The translations under genes and the position numbers were made by a program. Shown piece by piece: positions 51,401-62,154 of a stretch of 64,000 nt of DNA. Position 1 is the stretch's first letter. Every line of letters begins with the position of its first letter. The notes beneath the pieces were generated by a model that made no database searches, was not told the origin of the DNA, and saw nothing but the letters and a program-made list of their open reading frames with translations. Source of the stretch: Chelydra serpentina (lineage: Eukaryota > Chordata > Testudines > Chelydridae); assembly GCA_037349315.1 (NCBI GenBank), contig JBAIAC010000033.1, positions 23,268,001 to 23,332,000 on the forward strand, in the 5' to 3' direction.

Positions 51401-54400
51401 AAGAAGGAAAAGCTTAAATACCTATTTAAGAAGTGACACTGTAATTCCCCAAAGTAAAATGCAGAACAACGTTGTGATAGAGATTCAATTAAAAAAAGTA
51501 GATCCATCAGTAAAAAAGCAAACTCCACTTGTTCCAGACAGGAAAACGGCTGCGGTCATTCATCTGAACCAGCCCCTTTAAAGGGGAAGAGACACTGCTT
51601 TGTCTTTTCCTGTCTCCATCTTGTGGTTGGAGGATAATATCTGATTCATAAGCTGGTATAGGGCATGGTGTAGAAATGAAGATAAATTTACAGAAGACCT
51701 AAATTAAAAAAAAATATATCAGGAAGAGCTACTAACTCTTAAGGGTGGGTGGGTGTGTACGTGTACATTGCAACACTGCCTTTGTTCCACAAAGTATACA
51801 AAGTGCATTGAAGTGTTTATTGCTTCTTTGTGTCTTGTATAAACGAGTATATAAAGCACATGGATGATGTAACTGTCTTGGTGCCAGTTACATTACATTT
51901 CTTATGTAGTATGCAATGAATACCCTTGTATCCCCATTGAAGTCTGTGGGATTTCAGGGGCGTGAATAAGGGCAGAATTCTGCCCTAAGCATGTGGCATA
52001 TGTAATGTGATAGGGGAGGGAAGGATTCACAGAAGGTCAGTAAATATCGCTTAAGAGTTGGAGCAGTCTCTCAGTAGAGTTCAGGAGATGCAATTTGCTA
52101 TATTTGTCGTTATTTTGGAATCTTCATCATTAAATCAAACACAACGTTCTCTTTATCACAAGCAGTATCTAATAATTCTCTAAACTACAGTGACAAATGT
52201 CAAAAGAATAGTTTTGCAATAGGTTGGAGTTTATATCGAGGTGGCATGTTAAGTATAACGTGTAATTAAAATCTGTTTGTTTCAAAACAGAAAGATGATG
52301 ACATAGAAGAGGGAGATCTTCCTGAACACAAAAGGCCATCAGCACCAATAGACTTCTCTGAAATTGATCCAAGCAAGCCTGAGAGTATCCTGAAAATGAC
52401 CAAAAAAGGGAAGACTCTTATGATGTTTGTCACCGTGTCAGGAAATCCCACCGAAAAGGAAACTGAGGAAATTACCAGCCTGTGGCAGGGCAGTCTCTTC
52501 AATGCAAACTATGATGTACAAAGGTAAACAATTGTCTTCAAAGTTCTGTATTGCTTTGACAGGACCGTGATGTTTCTTTCTCCAAGTGTTTTTCAAAGCT
52601 GTTCTGTTTCTCTCAGTCTGTTTCTTTGCTCTCCTAAATCACTGTTTATACCTTTTTAACTTTCCTTCAAGCCTCCTGGGCAGTAATGTGGTCTGATACC
52701 CTAAGTCTTAAAAAGCTTTGTATATGTCTAGACTATAAACATGAGTCAACCTATATGAGGTCGACTTACAGCTACTGCAGTAATCTCTGTGGTGGTGCAT
52801 GTCCACACTACCCTCCTTGGGTTGGTGGTGCACGTCCTCACCAGCAGTGCTTCCACCCACCTAAGAGAGACAGTGTGGGGAACTGAGAGCCCAGTCTCTC
52901 AGCTCTGTTGGAAGCTTCCTGCCAGTAGTGCCGGGAGGGGCAGGGAGCTGCCCGGGCTTTTTGCCGTGGCTCACAGTGAGGAGCAGGGTCCAGCCGCCCA
53001 GCTCTCCGGGGGAGCAAAGGCTTTTTTTTTTTCCTGCTGTGAAATTGACAAGACAGCCAATGTAAGGGACATAGCGTCTACACAGACACTGCGTCTCCCT
53101 AACTACACCCCTAAGCCTTACACCTCTCATGGAGGTGGAGTTGTTATATCAGTGTGGTAGGGCACTTTCATCGGTGGGGGGAAGGCTGTAATGTAGACAT
53201 TGACATAATTAGGTTGACATAAGCTGCTGTATGTTGACCTAACTGTATAGCAGGCCTGCACAACATGCGGCCCGCGGGGAGATGAGTAGGAAAGCGGCAG
53301 GTGGGGCAAGCCAACGGCCGGCTGGCCAGCCGGGGGGTGAGCGGGCTGGTGAAGAGGCCAGCGGCAGGCTGGGGAGTGAGGGTGAGCCAGCGGCAGGGGG
53401 CGGGGGCAGCGGCAGAAGGTAAGAGGCCAGCAGCGGACAGGCAGGTGAGCTGGCGGCAGGGGGAGCCAAACTGGGAGAGGTCGGGTCCTATTTTACTGCT
53501 GTGATCTGGTCACCCTATGCGTGCTGTTTCTTTCCCCCTCTTCAGGCTTCCACACCCCAGCGCTGGGGAAGGAGGGGTTGTTTCCGTGGGGCGGGCGGCG
53601 CTGGGGGTGTGTTTCCGTGGGGCCGGGGGGTTTCGGCCCTCAGCTGTTTTCTTTGGAGTAATCTGGCCCTCGCTGCTTTGCGAGTTGTGCAGGCCTTCTG
53701 TATAGTGTAGACCAGCCCTTAGTCATAGTGTCTGTATGGCCTAGCCTTTTTCTAACTAAATCCAGCCATCTATCTTTTTAATTGTAATTGTTTATGTGCT
53801 TGATGGCAAAGCATTACACCTGGAAGTCTGTGTCACTACTAAGCTTTTAATTCCTTTTACTAAAAATAAACTTTCAGACATCCTTTTGAAATAGAAGAAT
53901 GATAGATTGCCTGTGATGGTGAGGAGGCAGACAGAGTTCTGTTGCTCTATTGATCTTACATCCAGTAATGGAATACTGTTTATTTCTTTTTATGTGAAAG
54001 AGATTTAATGCATGTTGGCAGTTTATTTATTAGCTACTTAATGGAATCTTGTTGTAATATTTTTCGTATTTTCTTAAGTATTCATCAACCACATTTTTGA
54101 AACATAGGCAGATGTGTCTTTCTGTGGTTTCCTTGAAGGCACCAAGTCTCAACACAGCCACAAACATTAGATAATTTAATGTCCTGGTTCTTACTTAGTT
54201 TTTGATCTTATATTCTTCACTTTCCTCTTTGCTTTGTTTTATACATATTAATGAGTATTTATTGTAAGTAAGGCTACGTTTTAGTCATGGGTATTTTTTG
54301 TAAAACTCACAGGCAATAAGCAAAAATTCACGGCCCGTGACCGGTCTCTGACTTTTACTAAAAATACCCATGACTAAAACTTGCTGGGGTGGGTTTGCCT

Positions 54401-55013
54401 ACCTGCCTCCGCCCCTCAGCCAGGCAGCTCCTTGTCATGGAGGTCACGGAATCCATGACCTCTGTGACAAACTCACAGGCTTAATTATAAGATATCAACA
54501 CTTTTGTGTGTAACTAATAGCAGTAGTTGTATAACAGCAAACTTCCTTGAGAGACTAATAAGAAATTGTACTTGCTGCCATGGTGTATATTTGGGTTGAG
54601 CACTATCTGCTTTTTAAAAAAAAATAAAAGGCAGATGTACCACTTAATGCTACTAAGTGCACCCTACTCTTGGAATTGCTCTAAATGAAACATAATGTTT
54701 TTAGCACTTCAAAGACCAAATGCTAATTGACAGTATTTTTTCATCTAGGTTTATTGTTGGCTCAAATCGTGCCATCTATATGCTACGTGATGGGAGCTAT
54801 GCGTGGGAGATCAAAGACTTTCTGGTAAATCAGGAGAGGTGTGCAGATGTAACTCTAGAAGGTCAAGTGTACCCTGGCAAAGGAGCAGAAGAAAGTGAAA
54901 AAGTAAAAAATAAAACCAAACAAGAGAAAACTAAAAAGAAAAAAGATGCAGACAAAAAATCGAAACCCCTCAAAGAAGACAACCGAGCTACCAAACAGAG
55001 AGAAGATCTATGA
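45467..55013 (+). CDS. MESD: MESD, LRP co-receptor chaperone (exons 45467-45634, 52291-52523, 54749-55013)
   Basis: Three coding exons give 221 residues. Exon 1 (56 codons) encodes a signal peptide (RLSLVVLLLVAAAGAGEP) and the start of the conserved region, KKKDIRDYNDADMARLLEQ. It ends at donor GTACGG in phase 0. Exon 2 (residues 57-134) begins KDDDIEEGDLPEHKRPSAP and includes ILKMTKKGKTLMMFVTVSG, with acceptor AACAG and donor GTAAAC. Exon 3 (acceptor ATCTAG) reads FIVGSNRAIYMLRDGSYAW, then a Lys-rich tail and the C-terminal REDL, a KDEL-type ER retrieval signal. MESD is an ER chaperone that folds the beta-propeller/EGF modules of LRP5, LRP6 and related receptors, so it is needed for Wnt signalling. 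Splice phases join correctly, no lesion is seen, and length matches the family (about 220-235). Confidence 0.97.
45680..47180 (+). repeat. 76-bp GC-rich minisatellite in MESD intron 1
   Basis: Tandem array of about 1.5 kb, starting ~50 bp after exon 1. The marker 'gtgtccacgtg' recurs at 45723, 45797, 45876, 45952, 46028, 46104, 46180, 46256 and 46332, so the unit settles at 76 bp. Later units are more variable, with inserted 'actgagccc' blocks. Most units contain the palindrome CACGTG; some read CACGTCGTG. Each unit has several C5-C6 runs, so the minus strand is rich in G-runs. The long proline-rich open frames across this array are artefacts. Confidence 0.92.
47181..47930. other. MESD intron 1 sequence after the minisatellite
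   Basis: GC-rich to about 47420, then ordinary intronic sequence. No exon or repeat could be identified. Confidence 0.5.
47931..48850 (+). mobile_element. Truncated, decayed CR1 LINE in MESD intron 1
   Basis: The plus strand encodes pieces of a CR1 reverse transcriptase: KSPGPDGIRPRVLKELKYEI, then APGNYRLVNLTSVPGKLIE, VASKD-like and GDDTKLLKIVKSK segments, with many stops and frameshifts. It ends in the CR1 3' UTR text 'ctgggctagatggatcattg'. Same orientation as MESD. Old copy. Confidence 0.8.
49728..49885 (+). repeat. Ancient MIR/AmnSINE-type repeat
   Basis: Recognisable series: 'ggagtcaggaatt', 'aatcctggctcagctac', 'tggacaagttacttta', 'cctcagttttcccacttg', 'tgttgaggcttaatt'. This matches the body of old amniote SINE/L3-like repeats. 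The exact family is not assigned. Confidence 0.65.
51055..51370 (+). repeat. Ancient SINE/L3-tail type repeat
   Basis: 'gatgctttacaaacatggcc', 'ttcaggaatggggactaaag' and 'ctcaaggctacacagtaaat' followed by 'gagttgggagcacagttaga' match the other half of the same class of old repeats, diverged and with insertions. Confidence 0.5.
52720..53718. mobile_element. Harbinger-type MITE interrupted by a hAT element
   Basis: The left end contains GTCTAGACTATAAAC and the right end, reverse-complemented, GGGCTGGTCTACACTATA. TTA follows the right end (53719-53721), while the left has TTT (decayed). Without the 447-bp hAT insertion the element is about 550 bp. Confidence 0.6.
53251..53697. mobile_element. 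hAT-type element, 447 bp, perfect 8-bp TSD
   Basis: Ends are CAGGCCTGCACAAC and GTTGTGCAGGCCTT (inverted). CTGTATAG is duplicated exactly at 53243-53250 and 53698-53705. The interior is GC-rich. The open frames within do not match a transposase, so it is non-autonomous. Confidence 0.88.
54271..54485. mobile_element. Palindromic MITE in MESD intron 2
   Basis: Perfect 21-bp inverted arms at 54278-54298 and 54360-54380 (GTTTTAGTCATGGGTATTTTT and its complement), with a further inverted pair around 'cacggcccgtgacc'. The right part has 'catggaggtcacggaatcca'. The exact ends and target duplication are unclear. Confidence 0.6.
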
Positions 55014-58000
55014 CAAACAAATCAACCAGACTGAATATAGTAAATAGAAAATCAACACTTTTATGCTGTTCACAGAGGAAACTAACCGTGTCTAAGTTTT
55101 GCAGCCTTATCTATACAATTTCTGGCTCTTTAGGGGGGGCAGGGGTGGGAATAAGAAGAGAAAAGATTACTGGGTTTAAGAGACTGTATGTTTAAATGCA
55201 CCAATTTACTTATTGATGTTAGGCATTTACTTAGTAACAGCAAAGTTAATGTTTAATGTCTTGGGATTGCCTACTTTAGACACATAAAAAAGTTGCTTTT
55301 ACTCAATTGGTTTAAGGTTAAAATACGCACCAGTGCATCCGACGTTATGGACTTTTCATATGATGAGAAAGGAAAAAGAATTGTGATCCTTACAGTGCAC
55401 CAACATTAATATGTAGTAGTAGTTGGACATTGTGGCTAGAAAGGTCAGTTATGTCAATGATTCACATAGTCACTGCTAGGTAGTAGACTAAACTGTAGCA
55501 CAGTATGTTCCTGGTAGCCATTATACAGACTCTGCTCAGTGAGTAATATTCGCTATGATTTTAATGAATTGTACTCTGATTTCAGGCAGAGTATACCCTC
55601 AGAGTACCACAGCTGGCATTGAAACAGGTGCCTGGATGCATAATATAAGACAGACAAAGAAAAAATTGTTTTGGTTGTACTCTGAATCAGCAAAAGCAAG
55701 GAGATTCTCAGGACCCGATTCTCTAGTCATCTGTATCTGCGTAAATGAGGCATAACCCTCAATGGAGTTACAATGCCAGTCTGAAAATGGTCTAGTGAAA
55801 GAAGAACCAGGCCCTTGGCCAATCCCCAAACGTATTTAGGTGCCATTGAATTCAGTGGGAGCTAGATGCCTAAATACTTTTGAGGATCTGGGCCTTGGTG
55901 TGTAAACTGCCAGTCCAGTTTTTGTTACGGCAAGCAGAGTTCTTACAGCGTAAAAGACAAGTAAGTTAAAAGAGAAGCAGCCTTAACTCTGAATTTGTAT
56001 TTTATTGGTTTGAGAGCTTTTATAACTCTCTATATAAGTATTAATTGCAGTGCTGAGGAAAATTGATGTACTACTAGCCATCTAGGGCTTGACCATTCTG
56101 TCAGTTACATGCTAACAGCTCCCATTAAAATGAGTTAGGGAAACCATTTGTTGGTTTTTAATAATTGGTTCAGTCTACTTGAATACTTCCTCATTAAAAT
56201 AATTAAACCAGTCTCCCTTTGCAACAACTATAAATACCGGGAAAGTTGATTGGGGGTGGGGGTGGGGAATTTATCCTAACTGTATCCACATACATGTATG
56301 ACTTTGAAGTTTTTCCTCAAATATGTTGAGGAATAAATGCATAATGACCCGGAGCAAACATCGATTTCAGGATGAGAGGCACAGTATTAGATATGTTTGA
56401 TATTACTGAAATAAAGTTACTTTGATTTTTAAGGTGCCAAAATTCATGTGTTTTGAATAACTAAAAGGTCCTAACTTGAACCATAATGATTAATCTTTTT
56501 ACATTGAAGTATTTTGTAAGTGATTGACTTAAGTGTTTGTTTCAGAATAAGAGAGTAACTAAATTTGTACACAAATAGAACCTGCTTTAGTTCTTTTACA
56601 GTTGTGGGCATGATATGTTAATTTCAGTAAATTTATCTTTGGGACACAGGCTAATCCCTCTCTGGTTTCCATAATTACTCACAAATAAAGACTAAATTAT
56701 GTTGATGAAACATGCAGGTATTAATATGCATATCTTCACTCTTCCCCTTGCAGGTCTTTGTGTGAATTAAAGATTAGATTGTAGTGAATTGCAGTAGAAA
56801 AGATTGCTGTAAATGTATATCTGTCCAATGCTTTGAGTGAAAAGCTATAAAGCATTTGTGTCTTGGGGATTAATTATATTGCTTTTCTGCGCTACTATTC
56901 ATGGCAAAGATACAGAGCAGTTCAGACAACTCTGTAGATATTTGATATTCAAAATGTTTTCTGCTCTTGTAAATACATTGTTCTCATCTATCATTGATCT
57001 GTTGCTTACAAGTACTCATTCTGCATTGCCTTTATTTAAAGTATTGCATCATTTTTCAGGAAAGAATCACAAGCAAACTCAAATGAAAAACTGTAAGATC
57101 CAAAATGTTTCTTAATGTATAACAAACAAGTTATTATTTACCTTGTAAGTTATAGAATTATCTTAACACAGGATTTGAATCCTTTAGAAACTAAGGATAT
57201 TTTAGTATGGATATAGAGACTAACATGGCTATTCAAATCTCTGAGGAGACTACAGAGTGTTTCAACTGTATAATATATACCAGATGCATGCTGGAACATT
57301 TTATCCAGTTTGACAAAAACTATGCAGTATGATGCAGTTCAAGCACAAAAATGTAAATTTAAAAAATATTACAGATACTGTAAAAACAACTAAGTTGTGT
57401 GAGGGGGAAAAATCATTAAAAATTAAAACTATCCAAATTCAATTTACAAATGAAGCTCAAGCCAACACTTTAAAATTTGGATGTCTAAAGTTAAATATCT
57501 AAATCCATATTTAGGTAAATAACAGTAGCCTGATTCAATAGTGCTAAATGCTCAACAGCAGGGGTCTGTTTAAAATGGGAACAGGTGTAGTTTTATTTTA
57601 AACCTTATCTAGCTAATGCAATTTGAAACAACACTTACTTAGACATGAGTTGTTAAACTGTCCGCATTAGGTGCTAAATCATGTTTCAAATCATGTTAGC
57701 TAGCTCGGGTTTTTTTAATATATAAAAAGCATCTTTTTTCCCTAGACACACTTAATAGACATATAGCTGACTATTAATTAGTTAATGCTTTTTGATCCTC
57801 AAATAATTAGAAATGTATATGGTATTACATTCACCCAGATCTCCTGTACTCCATTTTTCTTAACTCTCCTACCCACACATTCCAGGACCAACAGATAGTG
57901 TTATGTCTATTAATGTTACTTCACTGCACCTCTTAAATCTGCTATGAATGCCATGATCCTATTGAAAGCACAGGAGATTGTCACTTTTATTCTCTTGACT

Positions 58001-59240
58001 GTTCCTCTTTCAATTGTTAGTATCCTAACTAGTATCTCCAGAACAAAGGTATAGGGATCGGAAAGGAAGAGGAGAGAGATGAGTACTTTTAGTTTTGAAT
58101 GCTGTCCTGCCAGACTGCGATAATCCTGTGTGTGTTCTGGACATCCATTTTCTTTAATTCCATTTTAAGCTCTTGCACACAGTTCACCTGTATGTTTTCT
58201 GTCAATGACGCTTTTGCATCAGATGTGACCTTGGGACAATGAGCAGAATATGTGTAATGAAGGAACAACTTACAACAGTGGCTGAATATCCTCAGTGAAG
58301 ATGCTGTGGAGCAATGAACTAAGCAGGAATCCAAGCCAACTGGTGGATCCCAACATGCAGCTCTGCATTTGATATGCTGCTTTTAAGCTTAAATGGATGT
58401 CTGAGACAAGGTTGGCAGGTTTTGGCTACTGGCACAGCTTGTCTGGAAATATTCCCTGTACAGCCAAGCGGATGATGTAATACATATGTCAGTGATCCAC
58501 TTTAGAGAGAACTCTGTATCCTGATTTCCCCCACACACACACCTTATTTTCTTGTTTACACAGTTGCATGAAAACCAAATCTGTGCTTTCATCAAAGCTA
58601 AATTGGTGCCTGCCTGCCTTTGTAGCAGACGTGCTGTAGCAGCAACACTGCAAAAAGTTTTCCTCAAAGATCTAACAAGCTAGTATAAATTATTTCTGTG
58701 GATTGCAAGTTTTACAAAAGCTAAATGTCATGCCTAAGTTAGCCAACTTTGAGGTTATACTACATAAAGATTTGTTACAGAACCTTTACAGGCAAACTAT
58801 ATTGATAGTTCTAACTGTATAGTCAGCGCTTACATCTCTGATAAATATAGGAATGATTTTTTACAGTACTTTGTAGAAACACCATGATGAACTGTTTTAT
58901 CTATTTTAGTAAGCATCATCATTCTGAAACTTCCTAGTTAGAAGTCCACTACAATGATGCAACTTCCATTGGTTTCAATGGGAGCTTTGTCACGGACTTC
59001 AGTTGGAGCAGGATTGGGGCCCCTTGCCTCACAAAATAAATGCTGAATGCAGCAGCTGAATTGAATGCCAGAGGCTGAACTTTTAGAGAAAGACTTTAGC
59101 ATAATGCTGAAACACCATTGCCTATGGAGTAGTAGGTGGTGGTAGTGTTTACACAAATAATATTTCCAGGGCTGCATTTGTATATAATTTTTCAACAATG
59201 TAATGAATCATTTTAATAAAACGTACTGTAAAAATACTGT
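55014..59240 (+). other. Presumed MESD 3' UTR and downstream sequence
   Basis: Follows the MESD stop without another recognisable exon. Candidate AATAAA poly(A) signals are at 56409-56414, 56684-56689 and 59215-59220. Which is used cannot be told by eye. Two short palindromic repeats lie at 55818-55894 and about 58951-59024. Confidence 0.5.
55818..55894. repeat. Short palindromic MITE-like repeat
   Basis: The arms 'gtatttaggtgcc' (55832-55844) and 'tgcctaaatac' (55867-55877) face each other around 'attgaattcagtgggagc'. The right end is 'ggatctgggcc'. Confidence 0.65.
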
Positions 59241-59689
59241 CTGTTACTAGCCTTTTCTCCTTATCTGTTGCACAGTACTCTCTTGTTACAAACCATTTGC
59301 AGACAAGGAAGATGACTTCCCATTTCTTCAGTAAGTTCTGTTTAGCTTGTTTATGCGTTTCCTTACACTTCCATCTAGTGGTATAAATAAAAACATTTTA
59401 AAAACTCGACTTAACTCCATTATGGGACACCTAAAACTATTCAGCCAATAATATATTTGTATTTTAACAGAGGAATCTTATATCTCCTCTACAATGAGTA
59501 ATGTTGTCTTCTGCCCCCCCCCCCAAAAAAAACTTCATCAGTGGCAGATGCAAAAGGTATTTTCTAACATGTTATCTTCCATTTCTAAACTTTCAAAATT
59601 AAACTCTTAACTCAAATGTTTTACAAAGATTTGAAGGAGCCCAATGACATCAGGCTTTGGATGGTGCCCTACAATGATGGTCCGTGAAC

Positions 59690-60650
59690 TTAAAGAACAT
59701 AAGTGGCTATAGTGGGTTAAAGCAATAATTCATCTAGCCCAGTATCCTAACTTCCAGTAAGGGATAGTGCCAGATGCTACAGAAGGAATTAACACAATGG
59801 GCAATTTATTGAGTGATCCATTCTGTCATCCAGTCCCAGCTCTTAGGGTCAGCCAGAGCATGGGGTTGTGTCCTTGACCATCTTGGTTTACAGTTATTAG
59901 TGGACCTATCTTCCATTAATTGATCTAATTTTTTAATCTAATTTATAGTTTTGACTTACAACATCCCCTGGCCATGAGTTCCAGAGGTTAGCTGTGTTGT
60001 GAAGAAGTACTTTTGATTGTTTTAAACCTGCTGCCTGTTAATTTCATTGGGTGACCCCTGGTTCTGTGAAAGGGGAAATAACACTTCTTTACTCACTTTC
60101 TCCACATCATTTATGATTTTATAGACCTCTATTGTATACTCTCTTAGTAGTCTCTTTTCTAAACTGAACAGTCAGAAATGCCTTAATCTTTCCCCATATG
60201 GAAGCTGTTCCATCCCCCTAATCATTTTGTGCCCTTCTCTATTTTTTCCAATTTTATGTAGGGTTTTTTTTTCAGATGGGGCAACCAGAACTGCATGCGT
60301 TATTTGAGATGTAGCATACTATAGACTTACATAGTGACATTTTTTGTTTTATTATCTATCCCTTTCCTAAAGGTTCCTAACATTGTTATTTTTTGACCAC
60401 TGCTGCACACTGAGCGGATGTTTTCAGAGAGCTATCTACCATGGCTCCAAGATCTCATTCCTGAATGGTAACAGCTAATCATCTTGTATGTATAGTTGGG
60501 CTTATGTTTTCCAATGTGCATTACTTTGCATTTATCAACACTGAATTTAATCTACCATTTTGTTGCCCTGTCACCCAGTTTTGTGTGATCCATTTGTAAC
60601 TCTTTGCAGTCATCTTTGGGCTTAACTATTTTGAGTACATTTTTTGACCA
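59690..60650 (-). mobile_element. Truncated CR1 LINE, minus strand
   Basis: Plus-strand text is the complement of a CR1 3' region: 'agcccagtatcctaacttcc' near the 3' end, 'ggccatgagttccagaggtt', 'aatctttccccatatggaag', 'gatggggcaaccagaactgc' and 'cacccagttttgtgtgatcc'. It corresponds to the end of the reverse transcriptase region plus the 3' UTR, with many stops. It lies downstream of MESD, antisense to it. Confidence 0.8.
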
Positions 60651-61670
60651 CGAAACAGAGGTGGGTGGGCGGGTGGTACACAAAGAGCTTGTGGTGGAGA
60701 AATGAAGGATTGACAAGAGCCCCTGATCCATACAATGAGCTTGGCTACGAAGTGTGTTTGAGTCTGAATACAACTTACCACTAAAAAGGTAGACATTCCC
60801 CTAGTTTACTTGCAAATGTATGGCATCTTCTTATGCAGTAAGGGTTGTTTTTTTCTCCCTTTTTGGGTAAAATGTAACATGAACTCACCAAAACAGTAGG
60901 AAAATTTTTAACTAGGACCAGGACTGTAGCCAGATCATTAGTCCTTGAATGAAAGGCCTTTAAGCATTTTACAGTTAGTGTAGCAGGGGACAGATTATGA
61001 TGCTCCACTGTAAACAGAAGAAGTGTTTTCCCTCTGTACATTGTTTATTCCTAGCGTTGGCATCAGCCAGAAAATGGGCTCATGGGGTAAAACTATTTGT
61101 GTGTATAACGTAACTGTATCATAGAAGGGCACTTACTGCAGCCAGTAAGCTCAAAGGCATAAAAACTACAGAACTATGTCCCTCTCCATGCTGACCAGCC
61201 CTCAGATAACCCCACCAAATCCTTAGCCTTAACTGCATCTAGGTCTGTAGGCGTAGATGTCAATATGAAAGTTGCTGTAATATGGCAGTAGTGATAAACT
61301 CAGCCAATTTCACGCAATGGGATGAGGAAGTCAACCTTGGGTTGTAACATGGAAGAGTGTTCAAAACAGAGTCTGAAGGACAGGTCTGATTCTGACCTTA
61401 GCTGTACATTCAAATCCTGGAGATATACCTCACTTAGGTTAAAAGCACAGAGTTTAAATGTTTACCAACAAAAGGCTGGAGCAATGATAAGTCTCCTTTC
61501 TATGAAGTACCATCATGTTCAGTTTAAAATGGACTTTTAGTTCTTGAGTGAGAATAATTCCCCCACCCTGTTGTATTCCACTGCACAGCGACAATAAATG
61601 AGGCGGGGAGGGGGGGAGCGTGTGTGTTAAATAAGTCTGCTCTACAGCCTTAGTTACAAGCCAGTTGTCT
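60651..61670. other. Gene-free stretch
   Basis: No exon or identifiable repeat. Confidence 0.5.
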
Positions 61671-61760
61671 TTTAGCTCATGTGGTAGAAGCTCATGCACT
61701 AAACTCCAGAAGCCCCACGTTCAATCCCACCCGCCGACGTCCAGGGTCTTTCGGTCTTAT
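61671..61760 (+). repeat. tRNA-derived SINE head
   Basis: An A-box-like TAGCTCATGTGGTAGA (61673-61688) and a B-box-like GTTCAATCC (61719-61727) lie about 46 bp apart, the spacing of an internal RNA polymerase III promoter. Flanking bases do not form a clean cloverleaf, so this is a SINE head or tRNA pseudogene and not a functional tRNA. Confidence 0.5.
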
Positions 61761-61884
61761 ATTTGCACATCTTGGCAAAGCAGCAAAGCTATTGATTTAC
61801 ATTTTAAAATGACCTTCTGCAGGATTACTTGGCATCCCTGTCATTGGCAGGGTTTTTAAAGAACAGGGTAAACAAACACCAGTC

Positions 61885-62035
61885 AGGGATGGTCTAGGTC
61901 AGTGGTGGGCAAACTGTGGGCCGCGTGTAGACCACAGGCTGCAGGTTGTCCACCACTGGTCTAGGTCATAGGGTGCTGGACTAGGTGAGGTCTCAATTTT
62001 CCTTCCAGTGCTACGTTTCTGTGATCCTGTAATTT
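61885..62035 (+). mobile_element. CR1 3'-end fragment carrying a 59-bp hAT insertion
   Basis: Text equivalent to the CR1 3' terminus ('ctggactaggtgaggtctca', 'ccttccagtgctacgtttct') is present downstream of a small insertion at 61900-61958. The left part of the CR1 piece is 'gggatggtctaggt'. Confidence 0.65.
61900..61958. mobile_element. Very short hAT-type element, 59 bp
   Basis: Ends are CAGTGGTGGGCAAAC and GGTTGTCCACCACTG (inverted repeats). GTCTAGGT is duplicated exactly at 61892-61899 and 61959-61966. Only about 30 bp lie between the terminal repeats. Confidence 0.85.
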
Positions 62036-62154
62036 CCTGCTGAATCAGGGACTTACAGCTGGAACCAATTGCAGCTGCTTGCACTGCTTCCCCACTGCCT
62101 GGTGACTGTTATGGTGATTTACATCAGCAGATGATCTGGCTCCATATTATCTAA

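Larger units (their letters stand above)
48851..52290. other. Distal MESD intron 1, no exon
   Basis: 49221-49370 resembles the left half of a Harbinger-type MITE ('aaggccttgtctacagg'). Ancient SINE-like repeats lie at 49728-49885 and 51055-51370. No supported gene. Confidence 0.5.
52524..54748. other. MESD intron 2
   Basis: Holds a Harbinger-type MITE with an embedded hAT element (52720-53718) and a palindromic MITE (about 54271-54485). No additional exon was seen. Confidence 0.7.

Noticed and set aside
61671..61760. A functional tRNA gene
   Set aside because: A- and B-box-like motifs are present, but the flanks do not form a proper acceptor stem and the sequence continues into SINE-like text.
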